From Hyperoodon ampullatus (taxonomy: Eukaryota; Chordata; Mammalia; Artiodactyla; Ziphiidae): DNA of 64,000 nucleotides. Numbering within the stretch: the stretch's first letter is position 1; the number at the start of each line of letters is the position of its first letter. The notes under the pieces were generated by a model that did not search any database, was not told the origin of the DNA, and saw only the letters and a program-made list of their open reading frames with translations. Both the position numbers and the translations under genes were made by a program. Below are positions 35,650-47,480 of this stretch, piece after piece. Location: positions 36,984,338 to 37,048,337 of the forward strand of contig OX457061.1 of assembly GCA_949752795.1 (NCBI GenBank). The letters run 5' to 3'.

Positions 35650-36960
35650 TTTAATCTTGCTATCCTGGGTTTTTATGAGTATGGTACCCATGTCAGAGAC
35701 CATAATACAACTTCAGAGATTTGACTATTATATAAAAATATTTTTAAAATTGCATTAGCAGACAAACTTTGAGACAGAAACTTTGAAACAGAAAGTGTAT
35801 AGAATGGTGGCTGCCAGGGTGGGGGTAGGGGAAATGAGGAGTAAGTGTATAACAGGTATGGAGTTTCAGTTTGGGAAGATGAAAAAGTTCTGGAGATGGA
35901 TGGTGGTGATGGGTTGCACAATGAAAATGTACTTAATGCCACTCAACCATACACTTAAAAATGGTTAAAGTGGTAAATTTTACGTTATATATATTTTACC
36001 ACAATTGAAAAAATTGGGGAAAAACTGCATTAACAGAAATCACTATAAATACTTCACAAGTTATTAAATAAAAGAGAGTAAACAGTAAGATACAGTTTGT
36101 TAACTAACATATTAACACAGATGGACAGGAAAACTACTTACTCATATATTATCAGTGGCACCCTAAATCAGCAAATAAGCTTTAGAGGAAGCAATCATGC
36201 AACATATATTGAAACATAAAACATGCATAGGCTTAGTCCCAGCAATTTTGTTGCCAGAAACATAAATAAGATAATGCTGCATGTGTGCCAAGATATGTAA
36301 GAATGCTGCTATAGTACTATTTGTAAGAGCATAACATGGCAAACAATCTCAATCTAACAACAAGAAACTGGATAGCACAGGACAGGGAGATCAGCTCGGT
36401 GCTTTGTGACCACCTAGAGGGGTGGGATAGAGAGGGTGGGAGGGAGATGCAAGAGGGAGGGGATATGGGGATATGTGTATACATATATCTGATTCACTTT
36501 GTTATACAGCAGAAACTAACGCAACATTGTAAAGCAATTATACTTCAATAAAGACGTTAAATTAAAAAAAGAAAAGAAATGGGATAAATTATGGCTGCCC
36601 TTTTGAAGAGAGTATTATGCAGTCATTTAAAAATTCTGAAGTAAAAAAAAATAAATAAAAAGTATGAAGTAATTCTATATTTGTTGTCATAAAACAACAT
36701 CCCTGACATATTGTAGAGAAAAAATAATTAGTTTTTAGTAGTTTTCAAACTATTAGGATTCCATTGGTATAAAGTTATATACATAGACAATAACCTGAAT
36801 AGAGAAGGGGTACACAGTAAAATGTTAGTTAATTACTTATATCTGGGTAACTGGATTGTTTTGTTTATTTTTTATTTTTCTGGATTGTTTGAATGTTTTA
36901 CCATGAGCATGTATCCAATTTACAAGGCAATTTTTCATTAAAAAAAAATTATACTATTTA
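35650..36960 (+). mobile_element. L1M 3' end, split by a younger L1 insertion
   Basis: 'aatggtggctgccagggtgg', 'taatgccactcaaccataca' and 'gaaactggata' then, after 36586, 'aattatggctgccc', followed by 'ggattgtttgaatgttttac'. Confidence 0.7.
36375..36573 (+). mobile_element. 5'-truncated L1 3' end
   Basis: 'ctcggtgctttgtgaccacc', 'gattcactttgttatacagc', 'caattatacttcaataaaga': the cetartiodactyl L1 3' UTR. Flanked by aagaaactggata / aagaaatgggata (36362-36374 and 36574-36586). Confidence 0.85.
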
Positions 36961-37894
36961 AAAATATCTAACATTTCATTTACTCTTAAGTTTAGACAGT
37001 TTATTACAGGCCATTAATATCTCTTAGATAAGTTAAGGATTGTGTGCAAGAAATGTCACTGTTTTTAAAAATGTAGAAAACTATAAATTCAGCAGCTTGC
37101 ATTATAATGACTTTCAACACAGAGTCAAAGAGCTGAAGGAGTTCTTTTGCCTAGAGCAAGAGTATCACAGCCAAACTGCTCTCAACGTAATTAAAAAAAC
37201 CTCTTTCTTAAAATGTACTTGCTTTGTGGATACATTTTTCCTACCCTGAAGTTACTTCAAATTACTATTTTAGCTACTTAAAAATCAACCTGGAGAGACA
37301 AAGAAGTTTGAACATGAATTATATCAAAATAAAAACTGGAAAATGAGGTAAGAAATGTTCATATTCTATATTCCACATTCATCTTGGAGAGTCAAAATTC
37401 ATTTAATGAACATATCTATACAAATTCTTATTAACATCTTAAGTTCAGTTACTTAACATCACAATAGAAGCATCACTCAACTTCTCAATGCCTTTGTTAC
37501 ATATTCTGTAAAAAGAAGGGATTGACTTCTAAACACACAAATGTTACACGTTCTGTAAAAAGAAAAGGATTGACTTCTATAGTTTCTTTCAGATCTGAGA
37601 TTTTTAAGAGAGACATAACAACGTATGTTTTTTTCCACTCATGAAAACAGTTTCAAGGGAAAACTAAATATCTGCCATTACTAACACCATATCTTCAAAT
37701 TTACTTCCAAATGGCAGTGCTTTCTTATTCTTAAGTCTTTGGGTAAGAATTTACATAAACAATCTTTACCAGTAGAGCATTCTAAGATGAAGAAAAACAC
37801 ATGATTTTTTTTCCTCTGAAAAACAGAAAATTAAATTTAAGTTATTATATCACGTGTTCTTATAACTATTTTTAGAAATGCCTTTAATACTTAC

Positions 37895-38041
37895 AGCTTG
37901 ATTAGGTAGATTGTCAGTCTTAAGTTCTCTGTGATTGGAATACTGAATAAAAACAGGCTGGCTTCGAAGGTGAGGAGTAACAGGAGTGTAATAATTCACC
38001 ATAGTAACAGCAGCTTCCTCAGAAGCCATTTCTAAGAAAGC
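37895..38041 (-). CDS. PTBP3: PTBP3 exon 4 (second half of RRM1 and linker)
   Basis: A 147-nt, phase 0-0 exon of exactly 49 codons. It encodes [20 protein letters not shown], then [20 protein letters not shown], then KTDNLPNQA. This completes RNP1 of RRM1 (KGKSQ-AFLEM across the exon 3/4 junction), the second helix ([11 protein letters not shown]) and the last strand (VFIQYSNH). [18 protein letters not shown] and [14 protein letters not shown] are the clearest marks of PTBP3; PTBP2 has AFLELATEEAA and PTBP1 a different NTEEAA stretch. The acceptor is TGTTTACTGCAG and the donor AAGCT/GTAAGT. Skipping the exon would keep the frame but remove half of RRM1. Confidence 0.98.
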
Positions 38042-40427
38042 CTGCAGTAAACACAAGAAAGTAAAGTGAAAGCTCATGTTTTTGAAAGGCAGCTAAGAAC
38101 TACTTTGTCATTCCAGCTTGCTCTCAACTCACGTATTCTCAAGAGAAATCACATTGCCCCCAACGGGATGAAAAGACTTGTTTCAAAGTGTATCACTGAC
38201 AGTAACTGAAAACATATTTGAAAAAAGTTGGGTTCAATAAATGATTTGGGATTGGGAAATTGCCAGTTGATTAAATGATTTTAAGTGGTTTTTGATTTTC
38301 TTCTTATTTCTGTTTCTTCTAAAATCTAGAAATAATTAAAAAGGCAAAAATAAACCTGTGCATCACTACTATAAATAGATACTTTCAGTTTCTTCCTAAA
38401 AAATTCTCAAACAGAGATGAGGCATAATGATTTGCTCTTCTCTACCTTTTTATGAAACAGCCATTTATGAATACAATTAGAGCATTCAGGTGCAAAGCCT
38501 CAATTGTACAAATTAGGGAAATGGGAGAACTTCTTACATTAAGTCAATATTGCTTTGGGTCATTCAAGTGACCTTTTTTGGATATTGGTAATCACTGTAC
38601 TAATATTAGCTGTTTGAAGACTAACACAAGAAGAACTGAGATAGAAGAAACTCCTTGGTATTTATGTCTTATTCTGTATAAAGCTTCTCCTAGCTGTCAG
38701 GACTCCCATTAACTTATGACAGGAATAGGATACTTACAGACCTTTAAGGTGGCAGGTTTTATCACCCTATCTTAATGGTTAAGAAGATAAAATATAGACA
38801 TCTACTAAGCGTTCTGAGCCCTCAGAACTACCTATAAGAACATCTCAAATTTAAAATGCAGGAAGAACCCCTGATCCAAATCACTATCTTCGATGAATAA
38901 AACAGACTTCGAGTCATTTATACTATCTAAAAGGTACAGATGTCCACAACACACTTCAAAGTTGCTATCCACTTGTATCAATAATACACTTTTTCTAATA
39001 TTTCTAAGAGAAGTGGATAAAAATGATCAAGGTAACAAAAATAGCTATGGCAATATTTCCTAACTATCTGGTTTTAAATCATCTTTTCAACAAAGAATTT
39101 GTAAACGGTATTCTAATAATATTCATTATATGGGGAGAGTCTCTTCCTGCAAACTCCTTTCTAAATGTTTCTAAACTCCTGCAATGTCTAACATCAGTCA
39201 CACAAAGGAAAAGCTGAACAATGTCTTTGGAATATGATTCTTATCACAGGAATTTTTTCCTAAATGTATATACAACCTAAAAATTCATATGTAAAAATAA
39301 ATTTTTCCACATGGAGTTCAGTAAAAGAATTATGTTTTCCCAAAGCATCCAAAGGGATCAATTTTCATTATGTAGGGTGGAGAGAAAACCGAAAGTCACT
39401 ACCCACAGAAAGGCTGGTGAAAATAACCCCTACTCTGTCCTCAACACTCCACCTACAAGAACCATGGGAAAGATTATGCTCACAAGTACTACTAGTGACT
39501 CACATCAGAATCTCCTGCTGAAGTAATTACTAACAAGATATTTTCTAAACAGGATTTATGATCAAAAGACAAGCAATTAACATAAGTCAATTAGCACTAC
39601 AGATAAATATAAACCTAGAACCAACTGCAGAAACAAAGGGAAGTGTGACACTGCCTGCTGCCTCTCAGAGCTATTTGACATAAAACATAGGATACACTAC
39701 ACGAAACACGATAATGTACATAACACATGGCAGTTAGGCATTTCACAGCCATTAGACATGGTCATGTTGGCTCTTTCAAACCGTGCCAACCATACTATTC
39801 TCAATAGTGGCATCTGTGATAAAAAGATCCAAGTGCATGCACTATCTCCAAAAGATGCAAGAAAAATGTGTAAACACAACAAGGGCTGAATACTAAGACA
39901 TATTATTTAACTTCTCCAGTTTTTAATAACCTCATCTGCATTAAACAGGGATGTTAAATAGTTTACTAAAGATAGAGGAGTCTGAATCAGACATCATTAT
40001 CCAATCTCTGATGGTAATCAATCCAATCTCTTCTGATAATCACAGGATATTTTCATAAACCATTTTGTAATTAAGAATATAAAATATGTTTGTTAACAAG
40101 TCAATGAAATAATCCTGTTTCCTATATTAACATTTTTGTTTGTTGCTTCCTGTCATTAAAAAGTTCTGTTTTAAAAACTATTTAAATAGAATGAAAGTTA
40201 GGGGAAAAAAAAAAAAAGTTCAAGAAAATAAAAATCTTTTTTTTTTTTTTAGGCCACACCTTGCGTCTTGTGGGATCTTAGTTCCCCCACCAGGGATTGA
40301 ACCTGCACCCCTGGCAGTGAAACTACGGAGTCCTAACCAGTGGACTGCCAGGTAATCCCCCTAAAAACCATTTTATCACTAACACCCAGAGATAATAACT
40401 GTGGGTCAATCTTTAAAACTTACATAC
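38042..40427 (-). other. PTBP3: PTBP3 intron 3 (2.4 kb)
   Basis: Short GT-AG intron between exons 3 and 4, AT-rich. Apart from one short SINE near 40236-40360 I recognise no repeat. Unassigned sequence within about 200 bp of each exon could hold splicing signals, but I could not single any out. Confidence 0.9.
40236..40360 (-). mobile_element. Short tRNA-derived SINE (CHRS-like)
   Basis: T run, 'ggccacaccttgcgtcttgt', then 'ggactgccaggtaatcccc'. It sits about 70 bp below the exon 3 donor in intron 3. Confidence 0.85.
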
Positions 40428-40597
40428 CTGGCTTTTTCCTTTCAACATCAAAAGATTAGTTACTTTGCCAAATGGTAGACCTAATGATATGACCTCTGCT
40501 TCGGTGACATCACTTGGAATTTTGCGAAGATGGAGAACACGGGAAGGCGAACAGGGAGGTCTATCTCCTTTAAATTTCTTGTTGTCATTCCCATTAG
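40428..40597 (-). CDS. PTBP3: PTBP3 exon 3 (NLS second half and first half of RRM1)
   Basis: A 170-nt exon entered in phase 1 (its first two bases, CT, complete an Ala codon) and left in phase 0. It encodes [20 protein letters not shown], then [20 protein letters not shown], then [21 protein letters not shown] is the second basic cluster of the nuclear-localisation region. VLHLRKI is the RNP2-like strand of RRM1, and LMLKGKSQ begins RNP1. The acceptor is TATATTTTTTAG and the donor CAG/GTATGTAAG, both strong. RRM1 of PTB proteins binds short pyrimidine motifs in pre-mRNA in the nucleus, mainly to repress or activate exons. [13 protein letters not shown] and LKGKSQ fit PTBP3 better than PTBP1 or PTBP2. 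Confidence 0.97.
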
Positions 40598-40838
40598 CTA
40601 AAAAATATAAGATTTTTTAAAAAATTACTGAAACTGATTCGGGTTGACATATTACATTAACCATATCATCACATTTGACATTTGATATTCCAAGAGTTTC
40701 AGGTTTTGAAATTCAGGAACTACGGGGCTGATGGGAGAAGAGTAGAAGACAGTGGAAAACAAAACCATCCACCTTTCAATGAATGGGTTGATTTTTCACT
40801 GCAGGTATTATATTTTTTAAAAATTGAACTCTATTTTT

Positions 40839-41036
40839 TTTTTTGCGGTACGTGGGCCTCTCACTGTCGTGGCCTCTCCCATTGCAGAGCATAGGCTCCG
40901 GACGCGCAGGCTCAGCGGCCATGGCTCACGGGCCCAGCCGCTCCACGGCATGTGGGGTCTTCCTGGACCGGGGCACGAACCCATGTCCCCTGCATCGGCA
41001 GGCGGACTCTCAACCACTGCGCCACCAGGGAAGCCC
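40839..41036 (-). mobile_element. CHR SINE (short type)
   Basis: GCGGTACGTGGGCCTCTCAC to CCACCAGGGAAGCCC. TSD gaactctattttt at 40826-40838 and gaactctaattttt at 41037-41050. It is 240 bp upstream of exon 3 in the transcript. Confidence 0.93.
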
Positions 41037-41424
41037 GAACTCTAATTTTTAACGTCAAGGAAAAGTGCTGGGTAAATGAATTACATATTTAGAGGTATCA
41101 AAACCTCTAAATAGTCAACTATTTGTTGTGAATAGAGAACAATATTTATAATATCTTTAATGTATTTTTAAAGGTATTTTTCTAATTTGTCCTATTACTA
41201 ATTAAACAAATAAGAATAACAACTTTTAGGAAAGACAGTAATAAAAATTTTATATTTATCACACCCTACGAGGATTTGGATTTGAGACGCATGTTTATGA
41301 AAATAAGTTTATTTCTTAGGCATCATATAATTTTTACCACTCTATTTTTAAAGTACTTTTAGAAACTAAATTGTGGTTTCTTAGGATAATCTTATTCCTT
41401 ATGATATAACAGGCAGTTCTTAAC

Positions 41425-41563
41425 ATAAGCATCATCATCTTTCTGGAAATGCAAATTTTTAGCCCCACCTCAGACCTACTGAATCAGAAACATCCCAGCA
41501 ACTGTGTTTTAACAAGCTCTCCAGATGATTCTGAAGCAACCTAAAGTTTGAGAACCACTGCTG
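41425..41563 (+). mobile_element. Old hAT-like short DNA transposon fragment
   Basis: 'ctggaaatgcaaatttttag', 'agacctactgaatcagaaac', 'ttttaacaagctctccagat', 'agtttgagaaccactg'. Same family as 54305-54495. Confidence 0.6.
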
Positions 41564-42459
41564 TAAAATTAAGAAATCTATTATGCCAGTTTACAGCCAA
41601 ATTTTATTTAAAGCCTATGTTTTAACAGTGACAATAACTAGAACTGACAAGCCTGTAACGAGTACTCAAATTTATGTACATAAGATTCAGAAATGTTTTT
41701 CTCCCAGAAATAGCACCAAGTAAGACTGAATGCAAATTATCTGAAAGCCAAAAGTTTCATTACAGTGTTTTTTTTTAATACTAAAATACTTAGCAGTATT
41801 AGGAGGAAAATATAATCTTTCCAAACACCTAAGATTATCATTTTTCTAAACACTAATGAAACTTTACAATCAGGTGTCTGTGATCCTAAATAAACAAATT
41901 TCATGAGGACCATGTAAAAATTATATGGCAGTATTTTGTATCCATAGCTGTGGCACAGAACTCAACTTGCTTACAGGTATATAGGTTGACTTAATACCAA
42001 AACCAGCACTTGCTCCCAAATTCTCTATGTTCATGAATGCAGGCAACATCCTACCTGGACCCAAATACCATCAATTCCTAGAGGTCCCTACAGGTCTGTG
42101 CCTGTATATAACAAATGCCTAGGACAGAGTGTGGAAAATAATCAGCAAATATTTGTTGGAAATTCATCTGGGAGGCAAGAGGTTCCTTCTCCTTTCTCAT
42201 CATGAAATACTGATTTTTCCCTCCAAAATGACTGATTCCATTTTCATCTCCACTCTCAATATCACCTCACCTATGATCTTGGCCCCTTCTACTCTCCCTT
42301 CCTCTAGTTTCACCCCTCCCCCACTTCCACTCAGATCCAACATCATATCAACCTAAACAGATGTATCATGTCATTATCCTGCTCTAAAAACCCTGACAGG
42401 ATGCCAGCTACCTAAAATGTCCATTAGATTCTAGTTTTCACGCTGTTTTCATTTACACT

Positions 42460-42620
42460 GTTTCACTGGAGTTGACAAAAATATACTAAGTTAAATATTA
42501 TTAATTTTAACAGATGAAGAGACAGAGGTTCAGAGATTAAATAATTTTTGTACACAGCTAGCAAGTGATAAAAGCATTATTCAAACTTAAGTTTAAAGGT
42601 AATTTTCTTAACCACAAAAA
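42460..42620 (+). repeat. MIR-like fragment
   Basis: 'acagatgaagagacagaggt', 'tacacagctagcaagtgata', 'ttattcaaacttaag' follow the MIR order. Confidence 0.55.
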
Positions 42621-43149
42621 TCTCAAAGTGTCTTACCATTTGTAGAAAAAAGTAAGCAAGTTGACAGTGACAATAAATTTTCAGAGTATGCTCAGGGTTA
42701 TGAGGATTATAATGATAATACTGTCACTAGATTAAATGCCAAATATCACCTCCTGGACAGGAGTGAAAGCCAAGCATGAAGTGCCTTTCTGCACCCTCCC
42801 CCCCGTAAGCCTAGATGGCTAGACAACAATACCACCACCTTGTGCGTTCTTAACCAGCACAAAGTGTTAAAGACTAGAAAAACATACTAAAGGCCAAAGG
42901 CTTTTGTAAGTTTACCCAGAATATTCCAAAATGAATGAATGAACATTAAGAAGGTTGTTTCTTTAACTGAGGTGTTCAGAATCTCTGTAAAACTATGTGT
43001 GAGAAAAAATGAATACCTACACAAGCTATTTGAGTTTGCACTGAACTATCAAATAAAGACCTATGGTGACAAATTTTTATCAAGAATTATGCAAATATAT
43101 CACCATTTTAGGTTGTTAATTGTTCTGCATTATAAAAGTGCCTGCGCTA

Positions 43150-43330
43150 CGTTCAGAGCATGGGCTATGAAATCAGACATCTTGTTCTGACATAACTGAG
43201 CCTGAGATTCTTCTCCAATAAAATGAGTATAATAACAGTATATGGAAAATGTAGTATGAGTATTTGGAAAATTAAATATGATAACATTTAAATGCTAGGT
43301 GTAATGCCTAGTACAAAGTGATCAATAATC
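43150..43330 (+). repeat. MIR-like fragment
   Basis: 'agagcatgggctatgaaatc', 'ctccaataaaatgagtataa', 'taatgcctagtacaaagtga' follow the MIR core and tail. Confidence 0.6.
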
Positions 43331-44205
43331 TATGTCTTGATTTTCTTAGGAGGGCTTATTTTACCTGGAAAGTATGTTCTTTCTACTTTTTTGGTGCTAA
43401 AATAATGATTGTGGACAACAGTGGATTTTTTTCTCTTGATGTTCTTACTTTGCAAAATTGACATTGCTTAAAATTAATTGAAAATTTTATTATTCTGTGT
43501 AATCTAAAAGCCTAAGAACTACTCATCTAGATGACCCAAAAAGGCTATATCTAAAGACTTGATAAATGTAACAATCTAAAAATGAAAAATGCATATAAGC
43601 AATTATATGGAATTATAATTTAATAAAAGAGGAAACAAGAAAATTGCAATGCACTGAATACATAACTTTGACAAATTATTCCCTGTACAAAAGGATATAC
43701 CAGACTTTCCCAAAATTGTATTATGAAAATAAGCATTCAAAATACTTAGCCTGCATAAATCTTGTATTTTTTGAATATAATGAAAAGTCCTGAATGCCTA
43801 CTACATAGTAATTATGTTCCAAAGAGATAAGTGGAAGAGGCTTTTTAAAAATTCATATATTCCCATCTCAAAACTGAAGGGATCTACCAAGAAAACTATC
43901 CCAGAAATATGGATCTTTTTAAAAATTCAACTTTATTAGGGTATTCTTTAGGTATAGTAAAATCCACCTGCATTTTAAATGCAGAGTATGACAACCTTTG
44001 ACAAATAACCCATATGGCCACAAAAAACCACTGAACCTGGACTTTTTTTTTTTTTGGAAGGACTTTTTAATTATCAATTTGATTTTTAAAACAAGTACAG
44101 GGCTATTTAGGTTTTCTATTTCTTTTGCACCTGTGTTTTTCAAGGAATTGGTCCACTTCATCTAAACTGTCAAACTTATTGGCTTAAAATTGTCGACAAT
44201 TTTCA

Positions 44206-44560
44206 CTTGATATCTATCTTAGCCTGCTCAGGACACCATAACAAAATACAACAGAGTGGCTTAAACAATACAAATTTACTTTTTCACAGTTCTGGAGACT
44301 AGAAGTTCAAAATCAAGGGTCAGCATGGTCACTTTCTAGTGAGGGTTCTTCCTGGCTTATAGACAGCCACCTTTTCACATGGTCCTCACATGGCAGGGGT
44401 GGAGGGAAAAAGCAAGCTCTTTGGCATCTCTTCATATAAAGACATTAATCCCAGTGAGGGTCCCACTCCAAAGACCCCATCTCCAAATAGCATCACATTG
44501 GGGGTTAGGGCTTAAACATATGAATTTTGGGGGTACACAAATATTCAGTCCATAACAATA
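44206..44560. mobile_element. Common old mammalian interspersed repeat (family not assigned)
   Basis: 'ttagcctgctcaggacacca', 'tttcacagttctggagacta', 'catcacattgggggttaggg', 'attcagtccataac'. The sequence is familiar, but I could not assign the family with confidence. Confidence 0.55.
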
Positions 44561-45200
44561 TCTTTTTAATGTCTACAGGATAGTTCTTGATATTGGTAAT
44601 TTCTGTCTTTTTTTAATAAACCTACCTAGAGGTTTATTAATTTTATTGATCCATTAAAAAACAGCTATTGGTTTCATTAATCCTCATTTTCTATGTCACT
44701 AACTTTTGTTTTCATATTTAATATTTTCTATTTACTTGGGGTTTAATTTGCTCTTCTTATGCTACGCTTAGAAGCTTAGATCATTCATTTTAGACTTTTT
44801 TCTAATAAAATATTTAAAGCTGTAAATTTCCTTCTAAGAACAGCTCTAGCTGAACCCTACAAACTTTAGTTGTGTTTTCATATTAATTCACTTCAAAATA
44901 TCTTCTAATTTCCCTTGTGACTTCTTATGTGATCTATGGATTAAGTGTTACTTTCTTTTTCCAAGCAACTGGAGATTTTTTTCTCACATATTTGAGGATC
45001 ATTTCTTAAAACTGCTAATACAATTCTAATGCATAATTTTAATGCATTCATATTTACTGAGACTTAAGGACCCAGCATATAGTTTACCTTGCTGACCATT
45101 TCATGTGAACTTGAAAAGAATATGTATGCTGATGGTGTGCAGGGAGACTGTTCCGTATCTCAATGAGGTCAAGCTGGTTGACAGTGTTGAAAACTTCTAT
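44560..45200 (-). mobile_element. Antisense L1 ORF2 remnant
   Basis: 'aacagctattggtttcatta', 'tttcttctaatttcccttgt'-like text and 'gaatatgtatgctgatggtg' are reverse-oriented old L1. Confidence 0.6.
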
Positions 45201-45329
45201 ATTAGGTGATCTACAAACTTCCTCTAAAGGGTCACATAAATATTTTAGACTTTGTGGGCCATACAGGCTCTGAACCAACTATTTATCTCTGCAGTTGTAA
45301 AATGAATGCAGCCATAGCTGACATCTAGC

Positions 45330-45362
45330 AGAAAAATCCGAACGAACTTTTTGGCCAAGCCA
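45330..45362. mobile_element. Mariner terminal-inverted-repeat scrap
   Basis: AAATCCGAACGAACTTTTTG and GCCAAGCCAATA read as the right end of a mariner, like the end at 16175-16196. No other mariner sequence is next to it. Confidence 0.6.
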
Positions 45363-45502
45363 ATAAATAAGTATGACTGTGTTCAATAAAGTTTTATATA
45401 TAGACAGCAAAATTTAATTTCATATAAGTTTCATGTATCAGAAAATTTTCATGTATCAGAAAATATTCTTTGTGTTTTTCATCATTTAAAATGTAAAAAT
45501 CA

Positions 45503-45738
45503 GGACTTCCCTGGTGGTCCAGTGGCTAAGACTCCGCACTCCAAATGTAGGGGGCCTGGGTTTGATCCCTGGTCAGGGAACTGGATCCCACATGCTGCAA
45601 CTAAGAGTTCGCGTGCTGCAACTAAAGGTCCCGCGTTCTGCAACGAAGATACTGCATGCCGCAACAAAGACCAGGCAGAGCGAAATACATACATACATAC
45701 ATACATAAATACATAAATAAATGTTTTTTGTTTTTTTT
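45503..45738 (+). mobile_element. tRNA-derived SINE with (CATA)n tail
   Basis: GGACTTCCCTGGTGGTCCAG start, three 'ctgcaac' repeats, then (CATA)n. TSD aatgtaaaaatca at 45490-45502 and 45739-45751. Confidence 0.92.
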
Positions 45739-46153
45739 AATGTAAAAATCAATCCTAGCTAATGGGCAATACAAAAATGGGCAATGGAATGGATGTAGTC
45801 CACTGGGCAGAGTTTGCTAATGCCTGCTCTGGATCCTTATTGATTTTTATCTACTACACCATCAATTACTTAGAGAGGAGTGTTGAAATCTGCAGCTGTA
45901 ATTGTGGATTTGTCTATTTCTCTGTTTAGTTCTATTAGTTTTACTTTATGTATTCTGAAGCTCCGTAATTAGGTGAATATATATATTTAGGATACATATA
46001 TTTATCAAGAAATATAAATAAATGGAATACAAAGTAATAAATGACAAATAAAATGGAATATAAAAAATAATCTAAAGAAAGCCAGGAAACAAAGGAAAAA
46101 CAGAACAAAATATATGGGACAAAAAGGAAATAAATAGCAAGATGAAAGACTTA

Positions 46154-46235
46154 GGGGGGTGCGGATTCGATCCCTGGCTGGGGAACTAAGACCCTGCATA
46201 TCGCATGGCCAAAAAAAAAAAAAAAAAAAAAAAAA
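46154..46235 (+). mobile_element. 5'-truncated short SINE with intact TSD
   Basis: Only the B-box half onward is present (GTGCGGATTCGATCCCTGGC to ATGGCC-A(n)). TSD aaagactta at 46145-46153 and 46236-46244. Confidence 0.85.
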
Positions 46236-46301
46236 AAAGACTTAAACCCAACTACATAAATAATTATATTAAGTGAAACTGACATAAAGCTTCCAATTGA
46301 G

Positions 46302-46478
46302 GGGCTTCCCTTGTGGCGCAGTGGTTGAGAGTCTGCAGGGGACACGGGTTCGTGCCCCGGTCCGGGAAGATCCCACATGCCGCGGAGCGGCTGGGCCCGT
46401 GAGCCATGGCCGCTGAGCCTGCGCATCCGGAGCCTGTGCTCAGCAACGGGAGAGACCACAACAGTGAGAGGCCCGCGT

Positions 46479-46512
<34 letters not shown>
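46302..46512 (+). mobile_element. CHR SINE (short type) with a 10-nt internal deletion
   Basis: GGGGCTTCCCTTGTGGCGCA start and a long A tail. Between GAGAGTC and TGCAGGGG about ten bases present in other copies are missing. Confidence 0.9.
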
Positions 46513-46514
<2 letters not shown>

Positions 46515-46989
46515 GTAGTTCCCTATTCCTCCCTTCTTCCAGCCCCTAGCAACCACCATTCTATTCTCTGTCTCTAAGATTCTGACTACTCTAAGTATTC
46601 TTTCTTATTTCCTTTTGTGCATATCATATAGATATTTTCTTTGTGGTTACTATGGGGATTACATTTAACATCCTAAAGTTATAACACTTTAATTTGAATT
46701 TAGACCAGCTTAACTTCAATAACATACAAAAACTCTGCTCCTTTACAGCTCTGTCCCCACCCCTTTCCGTTATTATCACAAAATTACATCTTTATACAAT
46801 GTGTGCCCAGAAACACAAACTAACAATTCTTTTAATGCATTAGTCTAAATTATTTAGAAAACAAAATGTGGAGTTACAAACCAAGTCACTTGGTAGCTTT
46901 TAGATTAATAATTTTTAAAAAATGTATTAGCCCCTTAAATCTGCAGAAAACAAAAAGTAGATAACAAACCATTGTTAGAGTAATATTGG

Positions 46990-47480
46990 CTTTTATAAGG
47001 GCCTTCACTGAGATCTTTATTTCTTCATATGGCTTTGAGCTACTGTCTGGTGTCCTTTCATTTCACCCTAAAGGACTCCTTTGACTATTTCTTGCAGGGC
47101 AGATCTAGTGGTAATAAAATCCTTCAGTTTTTGCTCATCTGGGAATTTCTCTCTCACTTTTGAAAGAAAAATTTACCAAACATAGGATACTTGGTTGACA
47201 GTTTTATTCTTTTAGCACTTTGAATATACTGGCCCACTGACTTCTGTCCAAAGTTCCTGAAGAGAAATCTGGTCATATTCTTATTGAGGATCCCTTGTAT
47301 GTGATAAGTTGATTCTCTCTTGATACTTTCAGGATTCTCTCTTTGTCTCTGACTTTTGAAAGTTTGATTATAAAGGTGTCTCAGTGTGGGTCTCATTGAA
47401 TTCATCTTACTTGGAGTTCATTAAGCTTCTTGGATGTTTATATTCATGTTTTTCATCAAATTTGGGAATACGGTAACTCT
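46990..47480 (-). mobile_element. Antisense old L1/HAL1-like remnant
   Basis: 'tttgcaggg'-like start, then 'ctcatctgggaatttctctc', 'cagttttattcttttagcac', 'ttattgaggatcccttgtat'. Same family and orientation as 48390-49460. Confidence 0.6.

Larger units (their letters stand above)
30054..37894 (-). other. PTBP3: PTBP3 intron 4 (7.8 kb)
   Basis: GT-AG intron between exons 4 and 5. It contains a LINE-like repeat (30380-31960), a short DNA transposon (32871-33066), two short SINEs (33206 and 35264) and an L1M split by a younger L1 3' end (35650-36960). I see nothing assignable in 31960-32870, 33340-35260 or 36960-37890. Confidence 0.9.
45209..45826 (-). mobile_element. MER5A (hAT-Charlie), invaded by a mariner scrap and a SINE
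   Basis: 'gactttgtgggccatacagg', 'tgcagccatagctgacatct', 'ctgtgttcaataaagtttta' and finally 'cagagtttgctaatgcctgc'. These are the expected blocks of MER5A, spread over 620 bp instead of about 190 because of insertions at 45330-45362 and 45503-45738. Confidence 0.75.

Noticed and set aside
37850..38077. A free-standing 75-codon gene on the minus strand
   Set aside because: The open frame is PTBP3 exon 4 with intronic flanks read through the splice sites.
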